The position numbers were made by a program, and so were the translations under genes. The notes under the pieces are model-generated. The model was given only the letters and a program-made list of their open reading frames with translations, searched no databases and was not told the origin of the DNA. Of a DNA stretch of 64,000 nucleotides, positions 1 to 8,707 are shown piece after piece. Source of the stretch: Methylobacterium fujisawaense. GTDB taxonomy: Bacteria > Pseudomonadota > Alphaproteobacteria > Rhizobiales > Beijerinckiaceae. How positions within the stretch are numbered: the stretch's first letter is position 1; each line of letters begins with the position of its first letter. Location: assembly GCF_014138435.1 (NCBI RefSeq), contig NZ_JACJIM010000003.1, positions 62,001 through 126,000 on the forward strand, read 5' to 3'.

Positions 1-1
1 G

Positions 2-703
2 CGCCCCGGCTTCGCGGTGATCCCGGTGCTCGATCTCCGGGGCGGCCGCGTGGTGCGGGCGCGCCGGGGCGAGCGCTCCTCCTATGCCCCGATCGAGACG
101 CCCTTGGCAAAGGGCTCGGCGCCGGACGCGGTGGCCCGCGGGCTGGTCGATGCGTGGCCCGCCGGGATCCTCTACGTCGCCGACCTCGACGCGATCATCG
201 ATCGCGCCGCGCCCGACCTCCGCGCCCTGGAGGCGATCGCCCGTGCCTGCCCGGGAATCGCCCTGTGGGTCGATGCCGGCTTCGCCGAGCCTGCGGGCGT
301 CGCGGCGTTCCTGGCCGCCGGCCTCGGGCGCCCGGTGATCGGCAGCGAGAGCCAGGCGGATGCCGGCCTCGTGACGCGGCTCGGCGACCGGGCGGTGTTC
401 TCCCTCGACACCCGCGGGGCGGAGCGGCTCGGCCCGGCGGCCCTCCACGACGATCCGTCGCTCTGGCCGCCGGAGGTGATCGCCATGACGCTGGCGCAGG
501 TCGGGGCCGGGGCCGGTCCGGACCTCGCGGCCCTGGGAGCCCTGCGGGTGCGGGCGCCGGATCGCCGCCTCTACGCGGCGGGCGGCGTGCGCGGCCCGGA
601 CGACCTGCGGGCGCTGCGGGCGGCCGGGATCGCCGGGGCTTTGGTCGCCTCCGCGCTCCACGACGGCACCCTGTCCCGTGCGACGGCACCCGACCTCGCG
701 TGA
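2..703 (+). CDS. HisA/HisF-family TIM-barrel protein (methanopterin-type), probably 5'-partial
   Basis: The reading frame is open at the window edge. The first in-frame start inside is a GTG at 17, but the preceding codons (R-P-G-F-A) fit the family N-terminus, so the true start is probably just outside. The protein has the HisA-like opening IPVLDLRGGRVVRARRG, a YVADLDAI strand and the late barrel motif YAAGGVR followed by GALVASALHDG. It is about 230 residues, slightly short for HisA. This matches the HisA/HisF-related family found in methanogens and in methylotrophs that use tetrahydromethanopterin, rather than true histidine-pathway HisA. Its exact reaction is not settled as far as I know, so a role in methanopterin-linked C1 metabolism is inferred. 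leuD follows 69 bp downstream on the same strand but belongs to another pathway. Confidence 0.8.
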   Translation, partial: RPGFAVIPVLDLRGGRVVRARRGERSSYAPIETPLAKGSAPDAVARGLVDAWPAGILYVADLDAIIDRAAPDLRALEAIARACPGIALWVDAGFAEPAGVAAFLAAGLGRPVIGSESQADAGLVTRLGDRAVFSLDTRGAERLGPAALHDDPSLWPPEVIAMTLAQVGAGAGPDLAALGALRVRAPDRRLYAAGGVRGPDDLRALRAAGIAGALVASALHDGTLSRATAPDLA

Positions 704-772
704 TGCTTCCGGCCCGGGCCTGCGGCTGCTAAACCGCGCGACAGAGAGACCACCGACACGAGCCGTCAGACG

Positions 773-1375
773 ATGGAAAAGTTCACGACCCTTGAGGGCG
801 TCGCGGCGCCCCTGCGGACGATCAACGTCGATACCGACCGGATCATCCCGGCCAAATACCTTAAGACGATCCGGCGGACCGGGCTCGGCAAGAGCCTGTT
901 CGCCGAGATGCGATACCGCGAGGACGGCTCCGAGAACCCGGACTTCATCCTCAACCAGCCCGCCTACCGGAACAGCAAGATCCTGGTGTGCGGGGACAAT
1001 TTCGGCTGCGGCTCGTCCCGCGAGCACGCGCCCTGGGCGCTGGCCGATTTCGGCATCCGCTGCGTGATCTCCACGAGCTTCGCGGACATCTTCTTCAACA
1101 ACTGCGCCAAGAACGGCATCCTGGCGATCGTCGTGTCCCCCGAGGACCTGGAGAAGCTGTTCGAGGATGCCGAGCGCGGCGCGAACGCCACCCTGTCGAT
1201 CGATCTGGCGGCGCAGACCATCCGGGGGCCGGACGGCGGCACCCTGCATTTCGACATCGACGAGGGCCGCAAGCACAACCTGCTGAACGGCCTCGACGAG
1301 ATCGGCCTGACGCTGGCGCGCGCTGCGTCGATCGATGCCTACGAGCAGAAGCTCGCCCAGCGCGAATGGGCCTGA
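773..1375 (+). CDS. leuD: 3-isopropylmalate dehydratase small subunit
   Basis: This 200-residue protein is the small subunit of isopropylmalate isomerase, which with LeuC interconverts 2- and 3-isopropylmalate in leucine synthesis in the cytoplasm. The swivelling aconitase-like domain is clear: [15 protein letters not shown] near the N-terminus, then the substrate-loop signature [18 protein letters not shown], then [16 protein letters not shown]. The length is exactly typical for the family. The start follows a purine-rich stretch (GAGAGA) about 25 bp upstream, so the ribosome site is weak, but the N-terminus MEKFTTLEG is canonical. leuC and leuB are not in this window. Confidence 0.97.
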   Translation: MEKFTTLEGVAAPLRTINVDTDRIIPAKYLKTIRRTGLGKSLFAEMRYREDGSENPDFILNQPAYRNSKILVCGDNFGCGSSREHAPWALADFGIRCVISTSFADIFFNNCAKNGILAIVVSPEDLEKLFEDAERGANATLSIDLAAQTIRGPDGGTLHFDIDEGRKHNLLNGLDEIGLTLARAASIDAYEQKLAQREWA

Positions 1376-1426
1376 GCGGCCCGCTGAGTGTCCCGACGGC
1401 GGTCGCGCTGAGGCGGCCGCCGGTCC

Positions 1427-1443
1427 GGCCCGGATACCGGGCC
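1427..1443. terminator. Short GC hairpin between convergent genes
   Basis: A perfect 7-bp stem (1427-1433 with 1437-1443) and a 3-nt loop lie in the 73-bp gap between leuD and the converging O-methyltransferase gene. There is no T-run on either side, so this is at best a weak or Rho-assisted terminator. Confidence 0.3.
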
Positions 1444-1448
1444 CTGCC

Positions 1449-2120
1449 TCACCCGAGCCGCATCGACAGCTCGACGTCCTCGGCGAACGGCACCGACAGG
1501 TAGCCGCGGCTCGGCGCGCGCACGCGCGCCAGGTAGTCCGGACTGTGGTCCGCGTTGTCGGCGACCACCAGGGCGCCCGGTCCGAGGCGGCTCTCCACGA
1601 GGCTGAGAACCTCCGGATAGAGCCCCTTCGCCCCGTCGAGGAGCAGCAGGTCGACCGAGTCGGGCAGGTCGAGGCCGAGGGTCTGCAGGGCATCGCCCTC
1701 GCGGAACTCCACGAGATCCGCCAGCCCGGCCTCCATCAGGTTCGCCCGCGCCCGCACCACCTTGGACGGCTCGAACTCGCAGGTGATCAGCCGGCCGCCG
1801 CCATTGTCGCGCAGGGCCGCGGCGAGGTGCAGGGTCGAGAGGCCGAAGGAGGTGCCGAACTCGACGATCGTCCGCGCACGGCGGGTCCGGGCGAGCATGT
1901 AGAGCAGCCGGCCGGTCTCCCGTGAGACCGCGAGGGGCATGTCCTTGAGCCGGCTGTAGAAGTCTCGGTAGCCGGTTCGGCTGCCCATGAGGCGCGTCCG
2001 CTCGTCCGCCGAGAGATCGCCGATGGCGCTCACGGGTGAGGAGGCCTCTGATTGCGTGAAGAGACTGTCCAACAAGGACGCGATACGCGGCTCGGCGAGA
2101 GTAGAAGCTGAGCGTGACAT
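1449..2120 (-). CDS. Class I SAM-dependent O-methyltransferase
   Basis: This 223-residue protein has the class I methyltransferase motif I (VEFGTSFGLST), an acidic motif II region (ITCEFEPSK) and the motif VDLLLLDGAKGLYPEVL, where the caffeoyl-CoA/catechol O-methyltransferase-like family carries its metal and substrate acids. It most resembles the small bacterial O-methyltransferase family that acts on phenolic or catechol-like acceptors; the acceptor here is unknown. It is transcribed divergently from a TetR regulator 94 bp away, a common arrangement in which the regulator controls its neighbour. Function beyond methyl transfer is inference. Confidence 0.85.
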   Translation of the reverse strand: MSRSASTLAEPRIASLLDSLFTQSEASSPVSAIGDLSADERTRLMGSRTGYRDFYSRLKDMPLAVSRETGRLLYMLARTRRARTIVEFGTSFGLSTLHLAAALRDNGGGRLITCEFEPSKVVRARANLMEAGLADLVEFREGDALQTLGLDLPDSVDLLLLDGAKGLYPEVLSLVESRLGPGALVVADNADHSPDYLARVRAPSRGYLSVPFAEDVELSMRLG

Positions 2121-2139
2121 GGCGATTTGCTTTCCGTCT

Positions 2140-2164
2140 TGCGTGCTCGACTGAACACGACGCA
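2140..2164. promoter_or_regulatory. Candidate TetR operator between divergent genes
   Basis: An imperfect dyad with TGCGT (2140-2144) and ACGCA (2160-2164) arms, and inner CGTG/CACG halves, sits in the short divergent intergenic region. The position between a TetR gene and its likely target makes it an operator candidate, but the symmetry is modest. Confidence 0.35.
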
Positions 2165-2214
2165 GAATACCGGCGCCCCCTGCCCGCGCCTATTCGCGTT
2201 CCGAGCCACACGTC

Positions 2215-2868
2215 ATGCCCGATCGGCCAAGCCTCGGAATTTCCAAGCGAAAGCAGCCCCGGCAGGCGCGCTCCAGCGACCTCGTCGCGGCCATCCTTGA
2301 GGCGGCCACTCAGGTTCTGGCGGAGGTCGGGGCGGAGCGGTTCACGACGGCGCGGGTCGCCGAGCGCGCCGGCGTCAGCATCGGCTCGCTCTACCAGTAC
2401 TTCCCCAACAAGGCGGCGATCCTGTTCCAGCTGCAGAGCGACGAATGGCGGGACACGACGGCCCTCCTCGCCGGCATCCTGCAGGATCGCACGATGATGC
2501 CGGGCGATCGGCTGCGCGTCGCGGTCCACGCTTTCGTGCGCTCGGAATGCGCGGAGGCGGCGATGCGACGGGCCCTCGACGCAGCCGCCCCGGCCTATCG
2601 CGATGCGCCCGAGGCCGCGGAGCCGCAGCTGGCCGGCACGCAGGCGTTTCGCGACTTCCTGCGCGAGGCGCTTCCGGCGGTTCCCGAGGCGGATCTGCAG
2701 GTCGCGGGCGCGATCATCGCGATGACCCTCGGCGAGGTCGGCGAGCGCATCTCGGAGGCGGCGCGGACGCAGGCCGCCGTGGAAGCCTCCGCCGGCGCGC
2801 TGGCCGACATGCTGTGCGCCTACCTGGACCGCCTGCGGAGCCTGGGCCGGGCGGGCGCCTCGTCTTGA
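2215..2868 (+). CDS. TetR/AcrR-family transcriptional regulator
   Basis: This 217-residue protein has an N-terminal TetR helix-turn-helix at about residues 20-65: AAILEAATQVLAEVG, then TTARVAERAGVSIGSLYQYFPNK, which is the classic recognition helix. The rest is an all-helical ligand and dimerisation domain with no recognisable ligand pocket. The ATG at 2215 gives a normal basic N-terminal arm. It lies head-to-head with the O-methyltransferase gene, which it probably represses together with itself. The ligand is unknown. Confidence 0.9.
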   Translation: MPDRPSLGISKRKQPRQARSSDLVAAILEAATQVLAEVGAERFTTARVAERAGVSIGSLYQYFPNKAAILFQLQSDEWRDTTALLAGILQDRTMMPGDRLRVAVHAFVRSECAEAAMRRALDAAAPAYRDAPEAAEPQLAGTQAFRDFLREALPAVPEADLQVAGAIIAMTLGEVGERISEAARTQAAVEASAGALADMLCAYLDRLRSLGRAGASS

Positions 2869-2918
2869 AGCCGGCACCGGGCCCGCGCGAGGGCCCGGGA
2901 TCGACGCGGTTCGCCGCC

Positions 2919-3260
2919 TCAGCCGTTCTCGCCGGTGAAGGCCTCGAAGGCCCGGGCGGTGTAGACCAGGGCGGCACCGGCATTCAGCGCCACCGCGACG
3001 CCCAGCGCCTCCACGACCTCCTCCTTGCTCGCCCCGGCCTTGCGGGCGGCCTCGGAATGGACGGCGATACAGCCGTCGCACCGGGTCGTCACCGCCACCG
3101 CGAGGGCGATCAGCTCGCGGGTCTTCGCGTCGAGCTTGCGCTCGGTCGGCGCCGCCGCGGCGAACTGGTCATGAGCCTTGAGCAGGTCCGGGCTCACCGC
3201 GCCGATGCGCCCGAGCGTGCTCACCAGCTCGGCGCCGTACTGATTCCAATCCTTCATCAT
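2919..3260 (-). CDS. AhpD-like carboxymuconolactone decarboxylase family protein
   Basis: This 113-residue protein has the AhpD-like core: LIALAVAVTTRCDGCIAVHSEAARKAG, carrying the CxxC pair and the downstream histidine of alkylhydroperoxidase-type proteins. Such proteins often act as thiol-dependent peroxidases or antioxidant partners; some homologues are decarboxylases. Two adjacent ATG codons (3260 and 3257) could both start it. A near-palindromic site lies about 55-70 bp upstream and may be its operator. The downstream TetR gene converges on it. No specific substrate can be assigned. Confidence 0.9.
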   Translation of the reverse strand: MMKDWNQYGAELVSTLGRIGAVSPDLLKAHDQFAAAAPTERKLDAKTRELIALAVAVTTRCDGCIAVHSEAARKAGASKEEVVEALGVAVALNAGAALVYTARAFEAFTGENG

Positions 3261-3315
3261 GCGTTTCGTCTCCCGCCTTGGAGGGCCCGCCGCTCGCTGG
3301 CGGGCTCCGAGCCAA

Positions 3316-3331
3316 CCTATCGATTGGTAGG
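3316..3331. promoter_or_regulatory. Near-palindromic operator candidate upstream of the AhpD-like gene
   Basis: The 16-bp stretch starts CCTA and ends TAGG, and 12 of its 16 bases fit two-fold symmetry. It lies in the divergent region between the AhpD-like gene and the transglycosylase gene, and is of a size and symmetry typical for TetR- or MarR-type operators. No experimental support. Confidence 0.4.
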
Positions 3332-3431
3332 CGCGGTGGTCAAGACGACGCGGATTTCCTCACCCTTCGTTAACCCACATGTCGCCTGAATCCGCGCCCA
3401 GACTCCGCCCCGCATCGTGAGGATCGCCAGC

Positions 3432-4646
3432 ATGCCGAAGCACCCGACGGGACCGAGGAAAGCGTGCGCGCTCGGGCTGCTCGCCGGGATCGCGGTCGTG
3501 CCGCTGGCAGTCCTGCCCGCACGGGCCGATTTCGACAGCTGCCTTGCCGGCATCCAAGGGCAGGCCGCCGCGGCGGGCGTCTCGGCGCAGACCTTCCGGT
3601 CCGCCACGAGCGGCATCAGTTACGACGACAAGGTGATCGAGCTGTCTCAGGCGCAGCCCGAGTTCAAGACGCCGATCTGGGACTACATGGCGGCGCTGGT
3701 CGACGACGAGCGGGTCGAGGACGGGCGGGCGGCCATGCGCCAGCACGCGGCGGCCCTGGCCCAGGCCGAGGCGCGCTACGGGGTCGACCGCTATACGATC
3801 GCGGCCGTCTGGGGCGTCGAGTCGAATTTCGGCAAGAACCTCGGCAAGATGCCGCTGGTCCAGTCGCTGGCGACGCTGGCCTGCTCGAACAACCGCCGCC
3901 GGGACTTCTTCCGCGGCGAGCTGATCGCCACGCTCCGGATCATCGAGCGCGGCGACATCGCGCCGGAGCGGCTCACCGGCTCCTGGGCGGGCGCCTTCGG
4001 CCAGACCCAGTTCATGCCCACCACCTATCACCGCCTCGCCGTGGACGGCGATGGCGACGGACGGCGCGACGTGGTCGATTCGGTGGCCGACGCCGTCGGG
4101 TCCACCGCCAACTTCCTGCACGTCGCCAAGTGGCAGAACGGCCAGGTCTGGGGTTACGAGGTGAAGCTGCCCCGGGGCTTCAACGTCGGAGCCGCCGGAC
4201 GCAAGAACAAGAAACCGGTCGCCCACTGGGCCTCGCTCGGCGTGACCCGCGTGGACGGGCGCCCGCTCTCGGGCGAGGGCCCGGCCGGGATCATCGCGCC
4301 CGCCGGCATCGACGGCCCGGCCTTCCTGGTGACCAAGAACTTCGACGCGATCTACTCGTACAACGCCGCCGAGTCGTACGGTCTCGCCATCGCGGTCCTC
4401 TCCGACCGGCTGCGCGGCAAGCCCGGCGTCCAGGCCGCCTGGCCGACCGACGACCCGCCCCTGTCCCGGGCCGAGCGGCGCGATCTCCAGACCCGGCTGG
4501 CCGCCCGCGGCTACGATGTCGGTGAGCCGGACGGCAAGGTCGGCCAGAAGACGCGCGATGCCATCAAGGACGTGGAGCGCCGGCTCGGGATGACGCCCAC
4601 GGGCCGTCCCGGCGGCAAGGTGCTGGAGGCGCTGCGCGGCGGGTGA
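3432..4646 (+). CDS. MltB-type lytic murein transglycosylase with peptidoglycan-binding domain
   Basis: This 404-residue exported enzyme cleaves peptidoglycan glycan strands to give 1,6-anhydromuropeptides. A signal peptide spans about residues 1-32 (basic start, hydrophobic core, ALPAR-type end). The SLT/MltB domain follows, with the catalytic glutamate in AAVWGVESNFG (E130), the motif GAFGQTQFMPTTY and a DGDGDGRRD loop. A C-terminal peptidoglycan-binding module with Gly/Asp repeats occupies roughly 340-404. I chose the ATG at 3432 over the in-frame GTG at 3417 because GAGG stands at ribosome-site distance before it. The stop overlaps the next gene's GTG. Confidence 0.92.
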   Translation: MPKHPTGPRKACALGLLAGIAVVPLAVLPARADFDSCLAGIQGQAAAAGVSAQTFRSATSGISYDDKVIELSQAQPEFKTPIWDYMAALVDDERVEDGRAAMRQHAAALAQAEARYGVDRYTIAAVWGVESNFGKNLGKMPLVQSLATLACSNNRRRDFFRGELIATLRIIERGDIAPERLTGSWAGAFGQTQFMPTTYHRLAVDGDGDGRRDVVDSVADAVGSTANFLHVAKWQNGQVWGYEVKLPRGFNVGAAGRKNKKPVAHWASLGVTRVDGRPLSGEGPAGIIAPAGIDGPAFLVTKNFDAIYSYNAAESYGLAIAVLSDRLRGKPGVQAAWPTDDPPLSRAERRDLQTRLAARGYDVGEPDGKVGQKTRDAIKDVERRLGMTPTGRPGGKVLEALRGG

Positions 4647-5026
4647 GACGGCGGCTGATCACGTCGGGCTCCCCGTTCGAGCGGGACTACGGCTACTCCC
4701 GGGCGGTGGTCGACGGGGACACCGTCTACCTGTCCGGGACGACCGGCTACGACTACGCCACGATGACCATGCCCGAGGGGGCCGCCGCGCAGGCCGAGGC
4801 CTGCTGGCGCACGATCCGCTCGGTGCTCGCGGAGGCCGGAACAGATCTCGCCGGCATCGTGCGCGCCACCTATTACGTCATCGACCGGGACGACGCCGAG
4901 GCCGTGCTGGCGGTCTGCGGCCGGGTGCTGGCCGATGTCCGGCCGGCCGCCACGATGCTGGTCGTGGCGGGTCTTCTACGCCCCGAGATGCGCGTCGAGA
5001 TCGAGGTCACCGCGCGGACCCGGTAG
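4643..5026 (+). CDS. RidA/YjgF family protein (translationally coupled)
   Basis: This 127-residue protein is of the RidA (YjgF/YER057c/UK114) family, which deaminates reactive enamine/imine intermediates or serves related roles. It has the family core VDGDTVYLSGTTGYDY and the conserved substrate-carboxylate arginine in DVRPAATMLVV (R100). The GTG start overlaps the transglycosylase stop (GTGA), so translation is probably coupled to the upstream gene. It carries the variant DYGYSRAV N-terminus seen in RidA subfamilies other than archetypal RidA, so deaminase activity is probable but not certain. Confidence 0.9.
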   Translation: MRRRLITSGSPFERDYGYSRAVVDGDTVYLSGTTGYDYATMTMPEGAAAQAEACWRTIRSVLAEAGTDLAGIVRATYYVIDRDDAEAVLAVCGRVLADVRPAATMLVVAGLLRPEMRVEIEVTARTR

Positions 5027-5420
5027 CGGCGCCCCGATCGCGCCGACTACGGCGAGCGGCCCCCGCATGCCGTTCCGCCGGGCCGCAGCGCCATCCGATC
5101 CTCCGACCCGATCATCTCCGCCGCGCCCGCATTGCGGCCGCGCCCGTCCCGGGTGCCGGGGGCATTCGACCCGTCCATTGCTGTGGTGCAGGTGCGGTTC
5201 GCCGGGGCGATCTCAGGTTCTGTCGTCGCTGGCGGCAGCCCATCCGTGCGGCCGGCATGCGCCATGTCAAAAGCAACGGCATCGTCGCCTCATCTGCAGA
5301 TCTCGTTCGTTCAACTTGTAGGTCATGATCTTGATCTGCGCGCTTCTGTTGACATGAGCAATCGAATTTATCAGATCATGCCGCGGTATCGCTGGATTTG
5401 GCGATCTGCGGGAATTAATT
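5027..5420. other. Intergenic region before the chemoreceptor gene
   Basis: This 394-bp gap contains no convincing gene. The last 150 bp (about 5270-5420) are clearly less GC-rich than the surroundings and probably hold the chemoreceptor promoter. No strong consensus promoter or repeat was found. Confidence 0.5.
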
Positions 5421-7109
5421 ATGCGCGTTCGATTTTTCAGCGTAAGTCTGTTTCGTCGTATGATGGCGCAAATTGTACTCACCGTATTGATCGTTTCAGC
5501 CATTGGCGCTGGCGGATTGCGATTGTATTACGAGGAAATGCTGTCCGAGCGGCTTCAATCCCTGCGCGCGATCACGGAGCTGTTCACCACCTACGCACAA
5601 AACCTTGAGTCCCGGGTCAGAAGCGGCGCCCTGACCCGCGAAGCCGCCCTGGCGGAACTTGCCGAGACGGCCATGGCCATGCGCTTCGACAACGGCACGA
5701 ACTACGTCGCCATCTACGCGATGGACGGTACGGCTCTGGCGGTTCCCGACCGCAGGCTTGTCGGCAGCAACCAGCTGGACGTCCGGGTCAACGGGGTGCG
5801 CGTGGCCGGGACGCTGATCGATCTGCTGAAGACCTCCGACACGGCCCTGACGACGTATCAGTATCCGCGACCCGGCCGCGAGGGCCTGTACCTGAAGACC
5901 ACACGCGCCGTCAGGTTCACGCCCTGGAACATCATGATCGCGGCCGGGACCTATACCGACGACATCAAGGACGCTTTCCTGTCGCTCGCTCTGGCGGCAA
6001 GCGGCCTGCTTCTCGGGGTCGGCGCCCTCGGCGTGCTCGGCTCGGTCCTGATCGGGCGCGGCATCACGCGTCCGCTCGACCGGCTCGGCCGCCGGATGCA
6101 GGCCCTCGCCGAGGGCGACGGGACGGGCTCGATTCCCGGGCTCGATCGGACGGATGAGATCGGGCAGATGGCCCGAACCGTGGAGGTCTTCCGCCAAGCG
6201 CTGACCGTCAAGGCCGAGATGGATCGGACGGCGGCGCAGGAAGCGGCGGCCAAAGCCCAGCACGTGCAGAGGCTCGACGTGCTCACCCGGGCGTTCGAGG
6301 CCGATGCCGGGGCCCTCATGACGGGCGTCTCCGCGGCCGCTGCGCAGATGCAGGCGACCGCCGAGGCCATGGCACGGCGGGCCTCCCGCACGAGTGTCCG
6401 GGCCACCCATGTGGCGGAGGCCGCGCAGGAGACCGCCGGGATCGTGCAGAGCGTCGCCGCCGCCACCGAGGAGATGGCGGTCACCATCCAGGACATCTCC
6501 GGACAGATGGCGCAATCCTCGGCCAAGACGGCGCAGGCCGCGACCGAGGCGCAGCGCACCGACACCCTCGTGGGCGACCTCGCGAACGGGGCCGAGCAGA
6601 TCGGTGCCGTCGCCAACATGATCGCCGGCATCGCCCGTCAGACCAACCTCCTGGCCCTCAACGCCACGATCGAGGCGGCCCGGGCCGGCGAGGCGGGCCG
6701 GGGCTTCGCCGTCGTGGCGGCCGAGGTCAAGGCGCTGGCTGAGCAGACGGCCAGCGCCACCGAGGAGATCGCCCTACGGATCGGCGCGGTCCAGGCGTCG
6801 ACCTGCCAGGCCGTGGAGGCGATCCAGGGGATCGGCCGCACCATGGGGGAGGTCAGCACCCTCGCCGCCACGGTCGCTGCGGCGATCGAGCAGCAGGGCG
6901 CGACAACCGAAGAGATCGTGCGCAGCGTCGGGCGCGCCGCGGCGGCCACCGAGGCGGTCACCGGCAACATCGCCGACGTCTCGCAGGGCGCCGAGGAGAC
7001 GGGCGGGGCGGCCGAGCGTGTTCTCGACGCCGCGATCGACATGTCGCGCAGGTCCGAGCAACTCGCCGCCGAGATCCGCCGGTTCCTGGACGGGATCCGG
7101 GCCGCCTGA
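5421..7109 (+). CDS. Methyl-accepting chemotaxis protein with single-Cache sensor
   Basis: This 562-residue chemoreceptor is anchored by a transmembrane helix at about residues 15-35. A periplasmic sensor follows (about 36-185) with sCache-like features such as [13 protein letters not shown] and [16 protein letters not shown] second helix (about 190-215) leads to a HAMP domain ([14 protein letters not shown] to [13 protein letters not shown]). The cytoplasmic signalling domain has the conserved hairpin tip [23 protein letters not shown] split over two short motifs, which binds CheA and CheW. It ends in a conventional helical tail without a CheR-docking pentapeptide. The ligand is unknown; sCache sensors commonly bind small organic acids. 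It is monocistronic. Confidence 0.94.
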   Translation: MRVRFFSVSLFRRMMAQIVLTVLIVSAIGAGGLRLYYEEMLSERLQSLRAITELFTTYAQNLESRVRSGALTREAALAELAETAMAMRFDNGTNYVAIYAMDGTALAVPDRRLVGSNQLDVRVNGVRVAGTLIDLLKTSDTALTTYQYPRPGREGLYLKTTRAVRFTPWNIMIAAGTYTDDIKDAFLSLALAASGLLLGVGALGVLGSVLIGRGITRPLDRLGRRMQALAEGDGTGSIPGLDRTDEIGQMARTVEVFRQALTVKAEMDRTAAQEAAAKAQHVQRLDVLTRAFEADAGALMTGVSAAAAQMQATAEAMARRASRTSVRATHVAEAAQETAGIVQSVAAATEEMAVTIQDISGQMAQSSAKTAQAATEAQRTDTLVGDLANGAEQIGAVANMIAGIARQTNLLALNATIEAARAGEAGRGFAVVAAEVKALAEQTASATEEIALRIGAVQASTCQAVEAIQGIGRTMGEVSTLAATVAAAIEQQGATTEEIVRSVGRAAAATEAVTGNIADVSQGAEETGGAAERVLDAAIDMSRRSEQLAAEIRRFLDGIRAA

Positions 7110-7147
7110 GCGGATCGTATCGGCGGCCGGGACGGGGCGGCCGGCCA

Positions 7148-7179
7148 AGAAAAAACCGGCCCGGCTGAGCCGGGCCGGT
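7148..7179 (-). terminator. Intrinsic terminator downstream of rplS
   Basis: Read on the minus strand, a 12-bp perfect GC stem (7155-7166 with 7168-7179) is followed by a T-rich tail (complement of 7149-7154). It ends the rplS transcript. Confidence 0.85.
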
Positions 7180-7224
7180 CTGAAACCGGGCGATCGCTCC
7201 GGCCTGCGGAGCGATTCGGACAGC

Positions 7225-7626
7225 TTACTCGGCGGCGGTGGGCGCGGCGGCCGGGGCGTCCTTGGTCTTGTAGCGGTCGGTGCGCTCGACGATGCGGGCC
7301 GACTTCCCGCGGCGGTCGCGCAGGTAGTACAGCTTGGCGCGACGCACCTTGCCGCGACGGGCCACCTTGATCGAATCGATCATCGGCGAGTGCACCGGGA
7401 AGACGCGCTCCACGCCCTCGCCGTAGGAGATCTTGCGGACCGTGAAGCTCTCGTTGAGGCCGCCGCCCGAGCGGGCGATGCAGACGCCCTCGTAGGCCTG
7501 AACGCGGGTGCGCTCGCCTTCCTTCACGCGGACGTTGACGATCAGCGTATCGCCCGGCTCGAAATCCGGGATGGTCTTGGCGAGGCGCGCGACTTCCTCG
7601 CGCTCCAGCTGCTCGATGATGTTCAT
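7225..7626 (-). CDS. rplS: 50S ribosomal protein L19
   Basis: This 133-residue protein is bL19, located at the 30S-50S interface. It has the family pattern [31 protein letters not shown], then [15 protein letters not shown] and the basic [20 protein letters not shown]. An alanine-rich tail of about 15 residues is common in alphaproteobacteria. The usual partners rpsP, rimM and trmD are not adjacent here. It has its own intrinsic terminator just downstream. Confidence 0.98.
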   Translation of the reverse strand: MNIIEQLEREEVARLAKTIPDFEPGDTLIVNVRVKEGERTRVQAYEGVCIARSGGGLNESFTVRKISYGEGVERVFPVHSPMIDSIKVARRGKVRRAKLYYLRDRRGKSARIVERTDRYKTKDAPAAAPTAAE

Positions 7627-7757
7627 GGCATAGCTCCGGCCGTCGCGCCGCTTCGCCCCTCATGGGCGATCGGCGCCAGGATTTCGGCGATCCTGTTGTG
7701 AGTTGGGCGGCTCTCTACAGGATCGTTGCCGGCTTGTCGATTGCCGTTGGACGCGGT

Positions 7758-8519
7758 TCAGCGACGGTCCCGGTCGACCGGCTCTCGCGCCGCCTCGGCC
7801 TCGGGCAGCACGCAGGCGGCCAGGAAGGCGGCGAGGTCGTCCGTGATGTGGTCGATATGCGGCTCGCGCACCGCCTCCTGCTCGAAGGCCTCGCGGTAGG
7901 GATCGGTGACCCTCGGCACCACCAGCACGGTGGCCATGCCGAGGTCGTGCGGCACCGCGAGGTTCCGGGCGATGTCCTCGAACAGAGCCGCGCGGGTCGG
8001 CTCGACGGCGTGCTTCTCCAGGAACCGCTCGTAAGTCGTGCGTTCCGGCTTCGGGACGAAGTCGGCGGCGGCGATGTCGAACACGTCCTCGAAATGATCG
8101 AGGATGCCGAGCTTGGCGGCGACGGTCTCGGCGTGCCGGCGCGACCCGTTGGTCAGGATCAGCTTGCGCCCGGGCAGCCGCTCGATCGCGTCGCCGAGGC
8201 TCTTGTCGAGCTTGATCGACGAGTGGTCGATGTCGTGGGCGAAGTCGAGGAAATCGTGGGGATCGACGCCCGCCTCGACCATCAGCGCCGACAGCGTCGT
8301 GCCGTAGCGGTGATAGAAATGCTTCTGCAGCGCGCGCGCCGAGATCCCGTCGAGTCCGTAGAGCTGCATCACGTACAGGGTGATGCGCTCGTCGACCTTC
8401 GGCCAGACCGCGGCATCGCTCGGGTAAAGGGTATTGTCGAGGTCGAACACCCAGGTGTCGACGTCGGCGAAGCCGCGCGCCGCGGGGGTGGTGAACTGGG
8501 CCTTGCCGGGGTGGTGCAC
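7758..8519 (-). CDS. HAD-family pyrimidine 5'-nucleotidase
   Basis: This 253-residue cytoplasmic HAD phosphatase has motif I WVFDLDNTLYP (nucleophile and acid aspartates), motif II LILTNGS, the motif III lysine in FVPKPER and motif IV LFEDIARNL. The combination matches the pyrimidine 5'-nucleotidase family (SSM1/PynE-like), which dephosphorylates UMP and CMP. It stands about 130 bp downstream of rplS and upstream in orientation is argB, 188 bp away; the argB-pynE-like pairing is common in Rhizobiales. A start at 8519 gives an N-terminus of about 20 residues before motif I, typical for the family. Confidence 0.92.
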   Translation of the reverse strand: MHHPGKAQFTTPAARGFADVDTWVFDLDNTLYPSDAAVWPKVDERITLYVMQLYGLDGISARALQKHFYHRYGTTLSALMVEAGVDPHDFLDFAHDIDHSSIKLDKSLGDAIERLPGRKLILTNGSRRHAETVAAKLGILDHFEDVFDIAAADFVPKPERTTYERFLEKHAVEPTRAALFEDIARNLAVPHDLGMATVLVVPRVTDPYREAFEQEAVREPHIDHITDDLAAFLAACVLPEAEAAREPVDRDRR

Positions 8520-8707
8520 CGGAACCCCTCAGGTTGCTGATACCCACGGAATCTGTGGACCGGAACGGTCAAGCTCGCAAGTTTGATGCTTGTCCGGGGC
8601 TGGTCTCGTGGGCGGGGTACGACAATGCGCGGCGGGCGCAGATGTTGCCGCCACCGATGCGGGCGGCACCGCGCCGGGAGGCGGCGCGGTGCGGGTCGGT
8701 CCGATTC

